Below are positions 12,199 to 23,656 of a stretch of DNA of 64,000 nucleotides, piece after piece (the stretch's first letter is position 1; every line of letters starts with the position of its first letter). The notes under the pieces are model-generated. The model saw nothing but the letters and a program-made list of their open reading frames with translations. It had not been told where the DNA came from and did no database searches. Where the stretch lies: positions 1 to 64,000 of the forward strand of contig JASAND010013454.1 in assembly GCA_030248195.1 (NCBI GenBank). Direction: 5' to 3'. The stretch is from Trissonchulus latispiculum (Eukaryota > Nematoda > Enoplea > Enoplida > Ironidae). The position numbers and the translations under genes are program-made.

Positions 12199-12270
12199 AC
12201 CCGTACTGAGACTTGAACTCAGGACCTTCGGCGAGCTAGGCCGATGCTCTTCCATTGAGCCACTACGGGT
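12199..12270 (-). tRNA. tRNA with anticodon AGC (tRNA-Ala-like)
   Basis: Read on the minus strand this 72-base segment folds into a full cloverleaf. It has a 7-bp acceptor stem ACCCGTA/TACGGGT, D stem GCTC/GAGC, anticodon stem TCGGC/GCCGA with loop CTAGCTC, and T stem CTGAG/CTCAG with loop TTCAAGT; all stems are perfectly paired. The loop places AGC at positions 34-36, which would read alanine codons. The internal promoter is present (A box TGGCTCAATGG, B box around GAGTTCAAGTC), and a T-run follows as a Pol III stop. Oddities: the acceptor lacks the G3:U70 pair that normally specifies alanine, position 37 is T, and three bases separate the acceptor and D stems. It may be a divergent or remodelled tRNA gene. 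Confidence 0.75.
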
Positions 12271-13995
12271 TATGATTAAAACTATGCTAAGCTAGCTTAT
12301 GTACTGTAGCAATTTGGCAACCCAGCGCACGTGTGTTGAACTAATACACTATATGCACAAATTACGCCTATGTGGACACAAACTTTGATCATGATGTTGT
12401 CATTAACAGCTGAACGGTTTGATCTGTTTCAAAAAGGAAAATGTCCAGCTCTTCAAACTCTACAAAATGGTATCACTTTTACCCCAATTAATTTTCATTA
12501 ACTAATTAACACAGCCAAGTTAATGTTAACACAGGAATGTTAAGCCTGCGCAGAACACAATCTGCGCAGGTATTAATTAACTTTAATTAGTTTTTTCTCA
12601 CTAATTACTGAATATTTTTTGGTACTGTATGCGTAAAAAATGTCCAGTTTTTCAAGCTCTACAAAAATATGAAACTTTTGTTCAAATCTTTGTTCATCAA
12701 AGTTTTGCTAATTTATATGCTAGTTTTGCACGAGTACTGACATGTGCTCGTGTGAAAGGGCGGTTGTACGCGCGACTTCCACTCGGCTGGCTGCTGGGGT
12801 TGCCAGCGCCGGATCGAATAGCGGTTCGGTACGTCCCCTGTTAGGGCACTAGGATAGGTGGGAGGTAGATTTAGAAGTAGAAGTAGTTCGGTAGGTCGGT
12901 AAGTCGGTAAGTAGGGACTGCGTAGAATGGCTGCTGAGACAGTGAGTGAGTGAGTTTTTGCATTTTTGGCATAAACTAATCAGAATTAACTATATGAGAA
13001 AACTTACTCAAAATCAGCCAATTAGTTTTAACATAAGTTTATTTGTTTATTCCTGATAAGAAACTAACTAATTAATAAGGAAATTTTAAGCAAACTACCA
13101 GTACCCGTTAGCATTAAGTCATAGCCTTATTATTGCGTAGGTTTTAGTTATTTAGCTTAGGTAAGTAGATAGGCAGTAATGGACCCAATTACTACAAGTA
13201 TTCGACAATTGACCATCTTCCAATATCAGAAATTCACTGAAAATGCCAAGTTTCGCATGTAGTTGGATTAATCAGCTGGCCACGGGAAATGAACCCATTT
13301 TCCGTGGCAAACCAGCAAAATCAGGCCGAAAAACATTTATATTATCCAGTCATACGGTTTGCCCAGGAGATTATGCCCAAATTCTGTCAGATCAGTACAT
13401 TTTTATTCAAAAGGGCCCTAGAAGGCAGGCTTGTGTAAGAAAAACGTAAAGGCAAATGAACCTCGAAAGTAGGCTGGAATCAGCGCATTTCGTACGTTTT
13501 TTAAGAGTGTTTTGTCTAGTCGCAAGTTCAATCAGGCCCAACTGGGCCAAAAGCGGAACCTTTACGAATCATTTCGTCCAAGCAGGAAATTACATCAGGT
13601 TCAGCCAAATTCTGCAAAATACAAACTAAAAATGGCCAAGAAGGCTCATTTGGTGATAAGGAATTATTAGAAACGGCTAACATTGTCAGAAAGGCAATAC
13701 CCAACAATTTCAAGTCATTTCGTCAACCTACAAGTTCAAATGAGGCCCAAAATGCACATTTTGGGCCTGGAAAGCAAAAGAACGAGTAATGGTTGCTGGG
13801 TTCGATTCCCGCACCATAATTTTGTACTAATTGGTTTTAACCCATTTGATTCAGGTGCGGAGACGAAGCTACGCTGCTCTTTCCAAAGCTGAACTACCCG
13901 CGGATTTCAGTCCTGTGTCTCTCAGATAGACGGAATCAGTTGCTTATTGGTGGACCGTAGGAGTCCGGATCAGTCATATCAGTCGAATCAGTAGA
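12271..13995. other. non-coding stretch with tRNA-like fragment
   Basis: No gene is recognised. A hairpin GCCACGGGAAA / TTTTCCGTGGC lies at about 13278-13308. At about 13797-13815 the sequence GGGTTCGATTCCCGC is a good T arm/B box, but I find no matching acceptor or D arm, so it is a tRNA fragment at most. The last 100 bp lead into the satellite array. Confidence 0.5.
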
Positions 13996-16900
13996 GACGA
14001 ACTACCGCCGGCTTTGGATTCGTTTGAATGCAGTGCTCGAACGTGGCTTGAAATCATCAAAATTTCCATTGCCGGCGGAATGCTATAGAAACTCGATTTT
14101 TCAAGCAGGTGTGGAAATATTTTCGGAAAATAGGGTGGACGCGTTGAAGAAAAAAGGAGCAAGTTTCCAGACTGCCAACCGGCAACTGGACCCTGTCCCA
14201 AAAATGAAATCACGAAAATCACCACTTGGGCCATATGGCCCTTCCCGGCATGAAAGGGTTATTGAGTTTGGCGACTTTTTAAAAATATGGTCAAAACCGG
14301 TTAGGAATCGTGAATTTAGGCCAAAAACGCAATGAAAATGCAGCAGAAGGATGTTGTAAGTCGAAAATTTGAATTTCCAACACTGTTGTATAACCCTTTG
14401 ATGCCTGAATTTCCTCCGGACTAACGGCTGAAAATGACCGATTTCACATTTTTGGCTGCCATTTTTTACTGGGAGCACGTAGAAAAATGGGACTGCCACC
14501 AATCGACAGAGAATTGATTGCTCTACATTTCGTATGTAAGCATTGAAGGGTCCCCGATGCACCCAGAAAAAGTTAGAAGCCGTCAAAGTCGGCAAAAGTG
14601 CGGATTTTTGATAAAGCTCCATTGCAGAAAATTAACTAATTGATTTCTAGGAGCAAGAGTTGACTCTGAGGCAGAATAAACTATACGCTATTTTAATGCG
14701 CAGAATCTCCCCTATCACCTGGTGAAACGGCTTTTCCGCTGACGAACTACCGCCGGCTTTGGATTCGTTTGAATGCAGTGCTCGAACATGGCTTGAAATC
14801 ATCAAAATTTCCATTGCCGGCGGAATGCTATAGAAACTCGATTTTTCAAGCAGGTGTGGAAATATTTTCGGAAAATAGGGTGGACGCGTTGAAGAAAAAA
14901 GGAGCAAGTTTCCAGACTGCCAACCGGCAACTGGACCCTGTCCCAAAAATAAAATGACGAAAATCACCACTTGGGCCATATGGCCCTTCCCGGCATTAAA
15001 GGGTTATTGAGTTTGGCGACTTTTTAAAAATATGGTCAAAACCGGTTAGGAATCGTGAATTTAGGCCAAAAACGCAATGAAAATGCAGCAGAAGGATGTT
15101 GTAAGTCGAAAATTTGAATTTCCAACACTGTTGTATAACCCTTTGATGCCTGAATTTCCTCCGGACTAACGGCTGAAAATGACCGATTTCACATTTTTGG
15201 CTGCCATTTTTTACTGGGAGCACGTAGAAAAATGGGACTGCCACCAATCGACAGAGAATTGATTGCTCTACATTTCGTATGTAAGCATTGAAGGGTCCCC
15301 GATGCACCCAGAAAAAGTTAGAAGCCGTCAAAGTCGGCAAAAGTGCGGATTTTTGATAAAGCTCCATTGCAGAAAATTAACTAATTGATTTCTAGGAGCA
15401 AGAGTTGACTCTGAGGCAGAATAAACTATACGCTATTTTAATGCGCAGAATCTCCCCTATCAGCTGGTGAAACGGCTTTTCCGCTGACGAACTACCGCCG
15501 GCTTTGGATTCGTTTGAATGCAGTGCTCGAACATGGCTTGAAATCATCAAAATTTCCATTGCCGGCGGAATGCTATAGAAACTCGATTTTTCAAGCAGGT
15601 GTGGAAATATTTTCGGAAAATAGGGTGGACGCGTTGAAGAAAAAAGGAGCAAGTTTCCAGACTGCCAACCGGCAACTGGACCCTGTCCCAAAAATGAAAT
15701 CACGAAAATCACCACTTGGGCCATATGGCCCTTCCCGGCATGAAAGGGTTATTGAGTTTGGCGACTTTTTAAAAATATGGTCAAAACCGGTTAGGAATCG
15801 TGAATTTAGGCCAAAAACGCAATGAAAATGCAGCAGAAGGATGTTGTAAGTCGAAAATTTGAATTTCCAACACTGTTGTATAACCCTTTGATGCCTGAAT
15901 TTCCTCCGGACTAACGGCTGAAAATGACCGATTTCACATTTTTGGCTGCCATTTTTTACTGGGAGCACGTAGAAAAATGGGACTGCCACCAATCGACAGA
16001 GAATTGATTGCTCTACATTTCGTATGTAAGCATTGAAGGGTCCCCGATGCACCCAGAAAAAGTTAGAAGCCGTCAAAGTCGGCAAAAGTGCGGATTTTTG
16101 ATAAAGCTCCATTGCAGAAAATTAACTAATTGATTTCTAGGAGCAAGAGTTGACTCTGAGGCAGAATAAACTATACGCTATTTTAATGCGCAGAATCTCC
16201 CCTATCAGCTGGTGAAACGGCTTTTCCGCTGACGAACTACCGCCGGCTTTGGATTCGTTTGAATGCAGTGCTCGAACGTGGCTTGAAATCATCAAAATTT
16301 CCATTGCCGGCGGAATGCTATAGAAACTCGATTTTTCAAGCAGGTGTGGAAATATTTTCGGAAAATAGGGTGGACGCGTTGAAGAAAAAAGGAGCAAGTT
16401 TCCAGACTGCCAACCGGCAACTGGACCCTGTCCCAAAAATAAAATGACGAAAATCACCACTTGGGCCATATGGCCCTTCCCGGCATTAAAGGGTTATTGA
16501 GTTTGGCGACTTTTTAAAAATATGGTCAAAACCGGTTAGGAATCGTGAATTTAGGCCAAAAACGCAATGAAAATGCAGCAGAAGGATGTTGTAAGTCGAA
16601 AATTTGAATTTCCAACACTGTTGTATAACCCTTTGATGCCTGAATTTCCTCCGGACTAACGGCTGAAAATGACCGATTTCACATTTTTGGCTGCCATTTT
16701 TTACTGGGAGCACGTAGAAAAATGGGACTGCCACCAATCGACAGAGAATTGATTGCTCTACATTTCGTATGTAAGCATTGAAGGGTCCCCGATGCACCCA
16801 GAAAAAGTTAGAAGCCGTCAAAGTCGGCAAAAGTGCGGATTTTTGATAAAGCTCCATTGCAGAAAATTAACTAATTGATTTCTAGGAGCAAGAGTTGACT

Positions 16901-19900
16901 CTGAGGCAGAATAAACTATACGCTATTTTAATGCGCAGAATCTCCCCTATCACCTGGTGAAACGGCTTTTCCGCTGACGAACTACCGCCGGCTTTGGATT
17001 CGTTTGAATGCAGTGCTCGAACATGGCTTGAAATCATCAAAATTTCCATTGCCGGCGGAATGCTATAGAAACTCGATTTTTCAAGCAGGTGTGGAAATAT
17101 TTTCGGAAAATAGGGTGGACGCGTTGAAGAAAAAAGGAGCAAGTTTCCAGACTGCCAACCGGCAACTGGACCCTGTCCCAAAAATAAAATGACGAAAATC
17201 ACCACTTGGGCCATATGGCCCTTCCCGGCATTAAAGGGTTATTGAGTTTGGCGACTTTTTAAAAATATGGTCAAAACCGGTTAGGAATCGTGAATTTAGG
17301 CCAAAAACGCAATGAAAATGCAGCAGAAGGATGTTGTAAGTCGAAAATTTGAATTTCCAACACTGTTGTATAACCCTTTGATGCCTGAATTTCCTCCGGA
17401 CTAACGGCTGAAAATGACCGATTTCACATTTTTGGCTGCCATTTTTTACTGGGAGCACGTAGAAAAATGGGACTGCCACCAATCGACAGAGAATTGATTG
17501 CTCTACATTTCGTATGTAAGCATTGAAGGGTCCCCGATGCACCCAGAAAAAGTTAGAAGCCGTCAAAGTCGGCAAAAGTGCGGATTTTTGATAAAGTTCC
17601 ATTGCAGAAAATTAAGTAATTGATTTCTAGGAGCAAGAGTTGATTCTGAGGCAGAATAAACTATGCGCTATTTTAATGCGCAGAATCTCCCCTATCACCT
17701 GATGAAACGGCTTTTCCGCTGACGAACTACCGCCGGCTTTGGATTCGTTTGAATGCAGTTCTCGAACATGGCTTGAAATCATCAAAATTTTCATTGCCGG
17801 CGGAATGTTATACAAACTCGATTATTCAAGCAGGTGTGGAAATATTTTCAGAAAATAGGGTGGACGCGTTGAAGAAAAAAGGAGCAAGTTTCCAGACTGC
17901 CAAACGGCAACTGGACTCTGTCCCAAAAATAAAATGACGAAAATCACCACTTGGGCCATATGGCCCTTCCCGGCATTAAAGGGTTATTGAGTTTGGCGAC
18001 TTTTTTAAAATATGGTCAAAACCGGTAAGGAATCGTGAATTTAGGCCAAAAACGCAATGAAAATGCAGCAGAAGGATGTTGTAAGTCGAAAATTTGAATT
18101 TCCAACTCTATTGTATAACCCTTTGATGCCTGAATTTCCTCCGGACTAACGGCTGAAAATGACCGATTTCACATTTTCGGCTGCCATTTTTTACTGGGAG
18201 CAGGTAGAGAGATGGGACTACCACCAATCGATAGAGAATTGATTGCTCTACATTTCGTATGTAAGCATTGAAGGGTCCCCGATGCACCCAGAAAAAGTTA
18301 GAAGCCGTCAAAGTCGGCAAAAGTGCGAATTTTTGATAAAGTTCCATTGCAGAAAATTAAGTAATTGATTTCTAGGAGCAAGAGTTGATTCTGAGGCAGA
18401 ATAAACTATGCGCTATTTTAATGCGCAGAATCTCCCCTATCACCTGATGAAACGGCTTTTCCGCTGACGAACTACCGCCGGCTTTGGATTCGTTTGAATG
18501 CAGTTCTCGAACATGGCTTGAAATCATCAAAATTTTCATTGCCGGCGGAATGTTATACAAACTCGATTTTTCAAGCAGGTGTGGAAATATTTTCAGAAAA
18601 TAGGGTGGACGCGTTGAAGAAAAAAGGAGCAAGTTTCCAGACTGCCAAACGGCAACTGGACTCTGTCCCAAAAATAAAATGACGAAAATCACCACTTGGG
18701 CCATATGGCCCTTCCCGGCATTAAAGGGTTATTGAGTTTGGCGACTTTTTTAAAATTGGTCAAAACCGGTAAGGAATCGTGAATTTAGGCCAAAAACGCA
18801 ATGAAAATGCAGCAGAAGGATGTTGTAAGTCGAAAATTTGAATTTCCAACACTGTTGTATAACCCTTTGATGCCTGAATTTCCTCCGGACTAACGGCTGA
18901 AAATGACCGATTTCACATTTTTGGCTGCCATTTTTTACTGGGAGCACGTAGAAAAATGGGACTGCCACCAATCGACAGAGAATTGATTGCTCTACATTTC
19001 GTATGTAAGCATTGAAGGGTCCCCGATGCACCCAGAAAAAGTTAGAAGCCGTCAAAGTCGGCAAAAGTGCGGATTTTTGATAAAGCTCCATTGCAGAAAA
19101 TTAAGTAATTGATTTCTAGGAGCAAGAGTTGATTCTGAGGCAGAATAAACTATACGCTATTTTAATGCGCAGAATCTCCCCTATCAGCTGGTGAAACGGC
19201 TTTTCCGCTGACGAACTACCGCCGGCTTTGGATTCGTTTGAATGCAGTGCTCGAACGTGGCTTGAAATCATCAAAATTTCCATTGCCGGCGGAATGCTAT
19301 AGAAACTCGATTTTTCAAGCAGGTGTGGAAATATTTTCGGAAAATAGGGTGGACGCGTTGAAGAAAAAAGGAGCAAGTTTCCAGACTGCCAACCGGCAAC
19401 TGGACCCTGTCCCAAAAATAAAATGACGAAAATCACCACTTGGGCCATATGGCCCTTCCCGGCATGAAAGGGTTATTGAGTTTGGCGACTTTTTAAAAAT
19501 ATGGTCAAAACCGGTTAGGAATCGTGAATTTAGGCCAAAAACGCAATGAAAATGCAGCAGAAGGATGTTGTAAGTCGAAAATTTGAATTTCCAACACTGT
19601 TGTATAACCCTTTGATGCCTGAATTTCCTCCGGACTAACGGCTGAAAATGACCGATTTCACATTTTTGGCTGCCATTTTTTACTGGGAGCACGTAGAAAA
19701 ATGGGACTGCCACCAATCGACAGAGAATTGATTGCTCTACATTTCGTATGTAAGCATTGAAGGGTCCCCGATGCACCCAGAAAAAGTTAGAAGCCGTCAA
19801 AGTCGGCAAAAGTGCGGATTTTTGATAAAGCTCCATTGCAGAAAATTAACTAATTGATTTCTAGGAGCAAGAGTTGACTCTGAGGCAGAATAAACTATAC

Positions 19901-20220
19901 GCTATTTTAATGCGCAGAATCTCCCCTATCAGCTGGTGAAACGGCTTTTCCGCTGACGAACTACCGCCGGCTTTGGATTCGTTTGAATGCAGTGCTCGAA
20001 CATGGCTTGAAATCATCAAAATTTCCATTGCCGGCGGAATGCTATAGAAACTCGATTTTTCAAGCAGGTGTGGAAATATTTTCGGAAAATAGGGTGGACG
20101 CGTTGAAGAAAAAAGGAGCAAGTTTCCAGACTGCCAACCGGCAACTGGACCCTGTCCCAAAAATAAAATGACGAAAATCACCACTTGGGCCATATGGCCC
20201 TTCCCGGCATTAAAGGGTTA
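13996..20220. repeat. macrosatellite: about 8.4 copies of a 745-bp unit
   Basis: Head-to-tail copies start with GACGAACTACCGCCGGC at about 13996, 14739, 15484, 16229, 16974, 17719, 18464, 19208 and 19953 (last one partial). The spacing is 745 bp (744 once). Most copies differ at only a handful of positions, such as GAACGTGG versus GAACATGG or CAGCTGGTG versus CACCTGGTG. The minus-strand frames of 173, 123 and 110 codons and the plus-strand ones of 103 and 62 repeat with the unit. Because 745 is not a multiple of three, no frame runs through, and near-identity of the DNA means they are no evidence of coding. The array stops abruptly at 20220, within the partial last unit. Confidence 0.97.
17597..18772. 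repeat. diverged haplotype block inside the 745-bp array
   Basis: From the tail of the fifth copy, through the whole sixth copy, to the middle of the seventh copy the sequence carries many shared variants absent elsewhere. Examples are GCAGTTCTCG, AATGTTATACAAAC, AAACGGCAACTGGACTC and CCGGTAAGG. At about 18773 the seventh copy switches back to the common type, though single variants (AATTAAGTAATTG, GTTGATTCTG) reappear near 19100-19135. This mosaic is what unequal crossing-over or gene conversion between two unit types leaves. Confidence 0.85.
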
Positions 20221-20526
20221 CTGGGTCCTCCTGGCGCTGATTTCTTCATCCGGCAGTATTTCAACATCCAACTTTGGATTCCCAGTAAAACCTGCTGGTG
20301 GCACAGCCACAGATGGTCCGACTACTCTAGCCGATAGCTTATTATGGGAATTCAGTAGCAACCTCCGGGTTATCACCGGGTGACGGATCGAAATTGACCA
20401 GACTCCAACGTCCACGTCCATGAATTCATCAGTGACCACGTCCTGCAACAGAGCCATAGAGCCATCATTCACCTGAGAGTCGTTGGAAATTGTGAGTTGG
20501 GGGAATTCGGTTGATTCAGTGAGCAC
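20218..20526 (-). CDS. ORF fragment cut at the satellite junction, unrecognised
   Basis: A 102-codon minus-strand frame of balanced composition, unlike the AT-rich noise around it. It contains the segments SISIRHPVITRRLL and SARVVGPSVAVPPAGF. Its stop codon is supplied at 20218-20220, exactly where the 745-bp array begins, so the reading frame appears truncated by the array. It lies downstream of the Gag ORF on the same strand and may be a leftover of the same retrotransposon, but I do not recognise a domain. Its upstream end is also undefined. Confidence 0.3.
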   Translation of the reverse strand: MLTESTEFPQLTISNDSQVNDGSMALLQDVVTDEFMDVDVGVWSISIRHPVITRRLLLNSHNKLSARVVGPSVAVPPAGFTGNPKLDVEILPDEEISARRTQ

Positions 20527-21124
20527 TCCTGAAATCTCGTTCCCAAAAGCTTCGTCCTGAAGTACTCAGTAAGGCGTCATCATCTGGTCATCATCCACTG
20601 ATAGCATCATCATTATGTTAGCTTGGCTGAAAGTCTGAAATAGGATACAATCATGTAGTTTAAGTGATCAGGAACCTGTAATAAAAATAACATTATACAC
20701 GCAACACAAAAAATAAAACCAAGACACAAAAATAAAGACAAGGCAATCTTCTCACTGATAGATATAAAAACGTTAAAATCAAACGATAGATTAGAATATA
20801 CCTTAAGGCGACAAATACGTTACATGTAAAATACTATATGTGCAAACAATAAAACAAAAGCGAAAGTGCTCAGGCACAATATGCACACAAATATGATGTC
20901 TTAGGATAAACACGTGCATAGATGTCAGATCAGTCATGACACAATTAATAACGTGCTAAACTTAAATGTATACATATGAAATGCTGTAAAAAATACAAAT
21001 AATAATACAAATAGTAAAATTGCAAGCTAAGGAGTTCAAAGTCTGTCTTATGCGTTGAATATTAACTGCAAAATGGGTCAGTCATAACAGATAAAATAGC
21101 ACTGCACATTTAACAAATATACTA
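20527..21124. other. AT-rich spacer downstream of the Gag ORF
   Basis: Sequence with no open frame of note; A-rich on the plus strand. A complete gypsy element would have pol here, in the direction of the Gag gene, but no protease, reverse transcriptase or integrase motif is visible in any frame. Confidence 0.6.
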
Positions 21125-23656
21125 TTACAGGAAATGTAACAGAAAGTTGTCGAACTGCACGGCCAACATTTTCTTGGTGCATAGCTCAGGCTGACAATTA
21201 ACGTAAAATTGAGAAAAACTATATACAACCATAAACAGAACAAAAGAAAGCCAAATCCAGGTAAACAAAAGATCAGAACAAATTACAATCTGAAGAACAG
21301 GAGGAGGTTCAGGTGGTGGCCTGGGTCGCTGTCGACAAGTATCTGCAAAAGAAAGGCTCACTTCAAGCATTATCATTGCACCACAAAGCAAAGCAGGCTG
21401 CAGTTTTAGCAAACTGCTAGAATACCGACATTGTGGTCCAACCGTGACTTCTTCTACATGACCGAGTTTTAGTACTTCCTTAACCACATGTTGTTGCAGC
21501 AAATTACAGACATCGTAGTAGCTCACGGCACCAGGAACATCCTCCGAACAACTGCAGATGGCGGAAGTTTCATCGTTTTCCCGGTTGGTGCTTGAATTAG
21601 AGACCTTAGGGTCTGACTGCACAAACACAAATGAGTCAACCGTAGGGCGTTCTTCCAGATTAAATCTTGCTTCCCAGCTATCATCTGTTCTGTCCAATTT
21701 GAAGCTGTCTACGAAGCACAATTTCTCCTCGAATGCAACCTCCACTTGATGCAGAGTGAATGTAGTACCATAATAATTACCAGTTATCCAACAACCGCTT
21801 ACTAAGCAGCGAGCATCTTCTTTGTGGAATTCGATTCCCAAACATTGTTCCTGTTGATTACAGCCTACAAACTGTTCCGCTTCGGTCTCCATGCTGGAGT
21901 TTACAGATTCTTCGCGTTTTGATAATTGCAATTTATCAGCATCAGGTAAAACATTGCAGCCATCCGCAAGCAAAGCCTCACAAACGTTCACTGGACTTTC
22001 TTCCGCTTTGTCAACGGAAGATGTTTCAGAACAACCAATTCCCTCAGGGGAACCTTGCGCTGAACGTGTATTAAATTTCTCCTTGCTGGGATCCAAACAG
22101 TTGTCCATCGCTAAATGTTCGCATTCTGCTACTGCGGTCCCAGGGTTATTCCAAGTTCTGAAAGCACAGGGCAGATCAGATCTAGTTGCTGCATAGGCCA
22201 ATGCTTCACCTTTTTCAGGAAGATTGCTAAGGCAAGTTCTTCCACCAGATTGGCATACGGAGTCAAGATTAGAGGAAATTAAATTATTATTAGAATAATC
22301 AGAATTGCTTACCTTTCTGTCACGAACATTTTGAGATGATTGCAAGCAGAATCTTAAAGGATTCCAGACAGCAGATTTAGTTTCATACCTGGCTACATCG
22401 CTGTCTGCCAAGAAGCCATTGGTTCCCACCATACAACTTGTGGAACTCATCTTGGTGCCAAATTGTCTTTCAGATGCTCTGGAGTTATCACTCCCAGTAT
22501 TAGGCGTATCGACACGGTCATGCATTGTTTTGTTATCCATGGTCCACTTTCTAATCCTATCAATTTCTTGTCCGGAGACAAGGTTAGTATGACCTCTGGG
22601 CCTTTGATTCCATCTTGACCTTCTCGGACCTCTTTCACTAGCATACTTTAGACTTTCCACTTGACGGGTCAAGTTTTCAACTAGCTGCAGAATCTCCGCT
22701 GCTTCACTAGGGTCACAGACCTTACGCTCAGGCATGTTAAAAGGTTGTACCATTAACTTACTGTCTTCAGGCAACCATTGTGTCGCCGTTTTAGTCTGGA
22801 ATCGTGACGATGTTTCTGACTGTGCACAGCTTGCCAACTTGGTCACATCCGATCCCGAGTTAAATCCGGGAAAGTCCACATTTCTGTAGGGGCTGACTGT
22901 ACTCTGTCCATTTTGTGAGGAAGCGAGCGGATAGCTTTCGAGCGGAGAAAGATTAAGTTTTCCAGTTACCAGTAGATTTGCCTCATGGCGCTTCGCTATT
23001 TTCACAGCTTCTTCAAACGTTTCCGGATCCGAAATAAGAACCAACTGTTGAATGCAGTTTAACAATTTATTGACAAAGAAATCCTTCATTAATATCTTCT
23101 GCGCCTCCAATTCAATGGTAGGATAGGCATTTCTAACCAATTTCTGAATTGCTAAGGCAAAGTCAGAAACGGTCTCTCCAACGAGTTGCGTCCTTCCGCG
23201 CAATTGCGCTCCACTGAGCTTAACCAATTCTTCTGTCTTCAAAAGTGGCAGTAACTTACCTTTAAGGTCTGCATACGTGCGTTTGTCCTCAGAGCTCAGG
23301 CTCTGGTACGCCTCCAAGGCGCCTTTTCGCAAGTAAGCGGGCAGAGTCTTGGCCATCTTGTCTTCGTTCCAGGAGTTGGCTTGGGCCAAAAGTTCAAACA
23401 TTACCATAAATTCTGAGAAGTCCTCGCCCAACCGGCCAGCGAACGGTTCCAAAACAATCGGAACATCCCACTCTGAAGCCCTTTCTAGGCAGTCGAGTCT
23501 TTCCATGGTCGAGTGTTCCAAAAATTCCAATCGTTTCTGCAGCTGCCTCAGGGCAGTCTGCTGTTGCGATAGCATTTCATCCACTGACCATTGATAGTTC
23601 GCAGGTTTGTCTCGTTCCTTTTCTGTTTCAACAGCTTCCACAAAACTGTCGGCCAT
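21125..23656 (-). CDS. Gag-like protein of a gypsy-type LTR retrotransposon, 843 aa
   Basis: An uninterrupted frame of 843 codons starting at an ATG (23656). Residues about 30-60 form a probable coiled coil. Residues about 65-230 have the helical capsid pattern of retrotransposon Gag: FAGRLGEDFSEFMVMFELL, then a WNEDKMAKTLPAYLRKGA segment, then a SDFALAIQKLVRNAYP segment. The middle (about 240-640) is polar, Ser/Asn/Glu-rich and probably disordered, with no CCHC zinc knuckle. The C-terminus is unusual: a proline run (PPPEPPP, about 779-787) and a hydrophobic stretch at about 796-821 that could span a membrane. Gag normally assembles the particle that packages element RNA. No pol follows, so the element would need pol from elsewhere, or the gene could be a retained Gag. 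Neighbouring leader, primer site and probable LTR lie on the same strand. Confidence 0.75.
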   Translation of the reverse strand: MADSFVEAVETEKERDKPANYQWSVDEMLSQQQTALRQLQKRLEFLEHSTMERLDCLERASEWDVPIVLEPFAGRLGEDFSEFMVMFELLAQANSWNEDKMAKTLPAYLRKGALEAYQSLSSEDKRTYADLKGKLLPLLKTEELVKLSGAQLRGRTQLVGETVSDFALAIQKLVRNAYPTIELEAQKILMKDFFVNKLLNCIQQLVLISDPETFEEAVKIAKRHEANLLVTGKLNLSPLESYPLASSQNGQSTVSPYRNVDFPGFNSGSDVTKLASCAQSETSSRFQTKTATQWLPEDSKLMVQPFNMPERKVCDPSEAAEILQLVENLTRQVESLKYASERGPRRSRWNQRPRGHTNLVSGQEIDRIRKWTMDNKTMHDRVDTPNTGSDNSRASERQFGTKMSSTSCMVGTNGFLADSDVARYETKSAVWNPLRFCLQSSQNVRDRKVSNSDYSNNNLISSNLDSVCQSGGRTCLSNLPEKGEALAYAATRSDLPCAFRTWNNPGTAVAECEHLAMDNCLDPSKEKFNTRSAQGSPEGIGCSETSSVDKAEESPVNVCEALLADGCNVLPDADKLQLSKREESVNSSMETEAEQFVGCNQQEQCLGIEFHKEDARCLVSGCWITGNYYGTTFTLHQVEVAFEEKLCFVDSFKLDRTDDSWEARFNLEERPTVDSFVFVQSDPKVSNSSTNRENDETSAICSCSEDVPGAVSYYDVCNLLQQHVVKEVLKLGHVEEVTVGPQCRYSSSLLKLQPALLCGAMIMLEVSLSFADTCRQRPRPPPEPPPVLQIVICSDLLFTWIWLSFVLFMVVYSFSQFYVNCQPELCTKKMLAVQFDNFLLHFL

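Noticed and set aside
14101..19836. Repeated open frames of 173, 123 and 110 codons in the 745-bp array
   Set aside because: They recur because the DNA unit is nearly identical; the unit length is not a multiple of three, copies differ in frame length, and no domain is recognisable.
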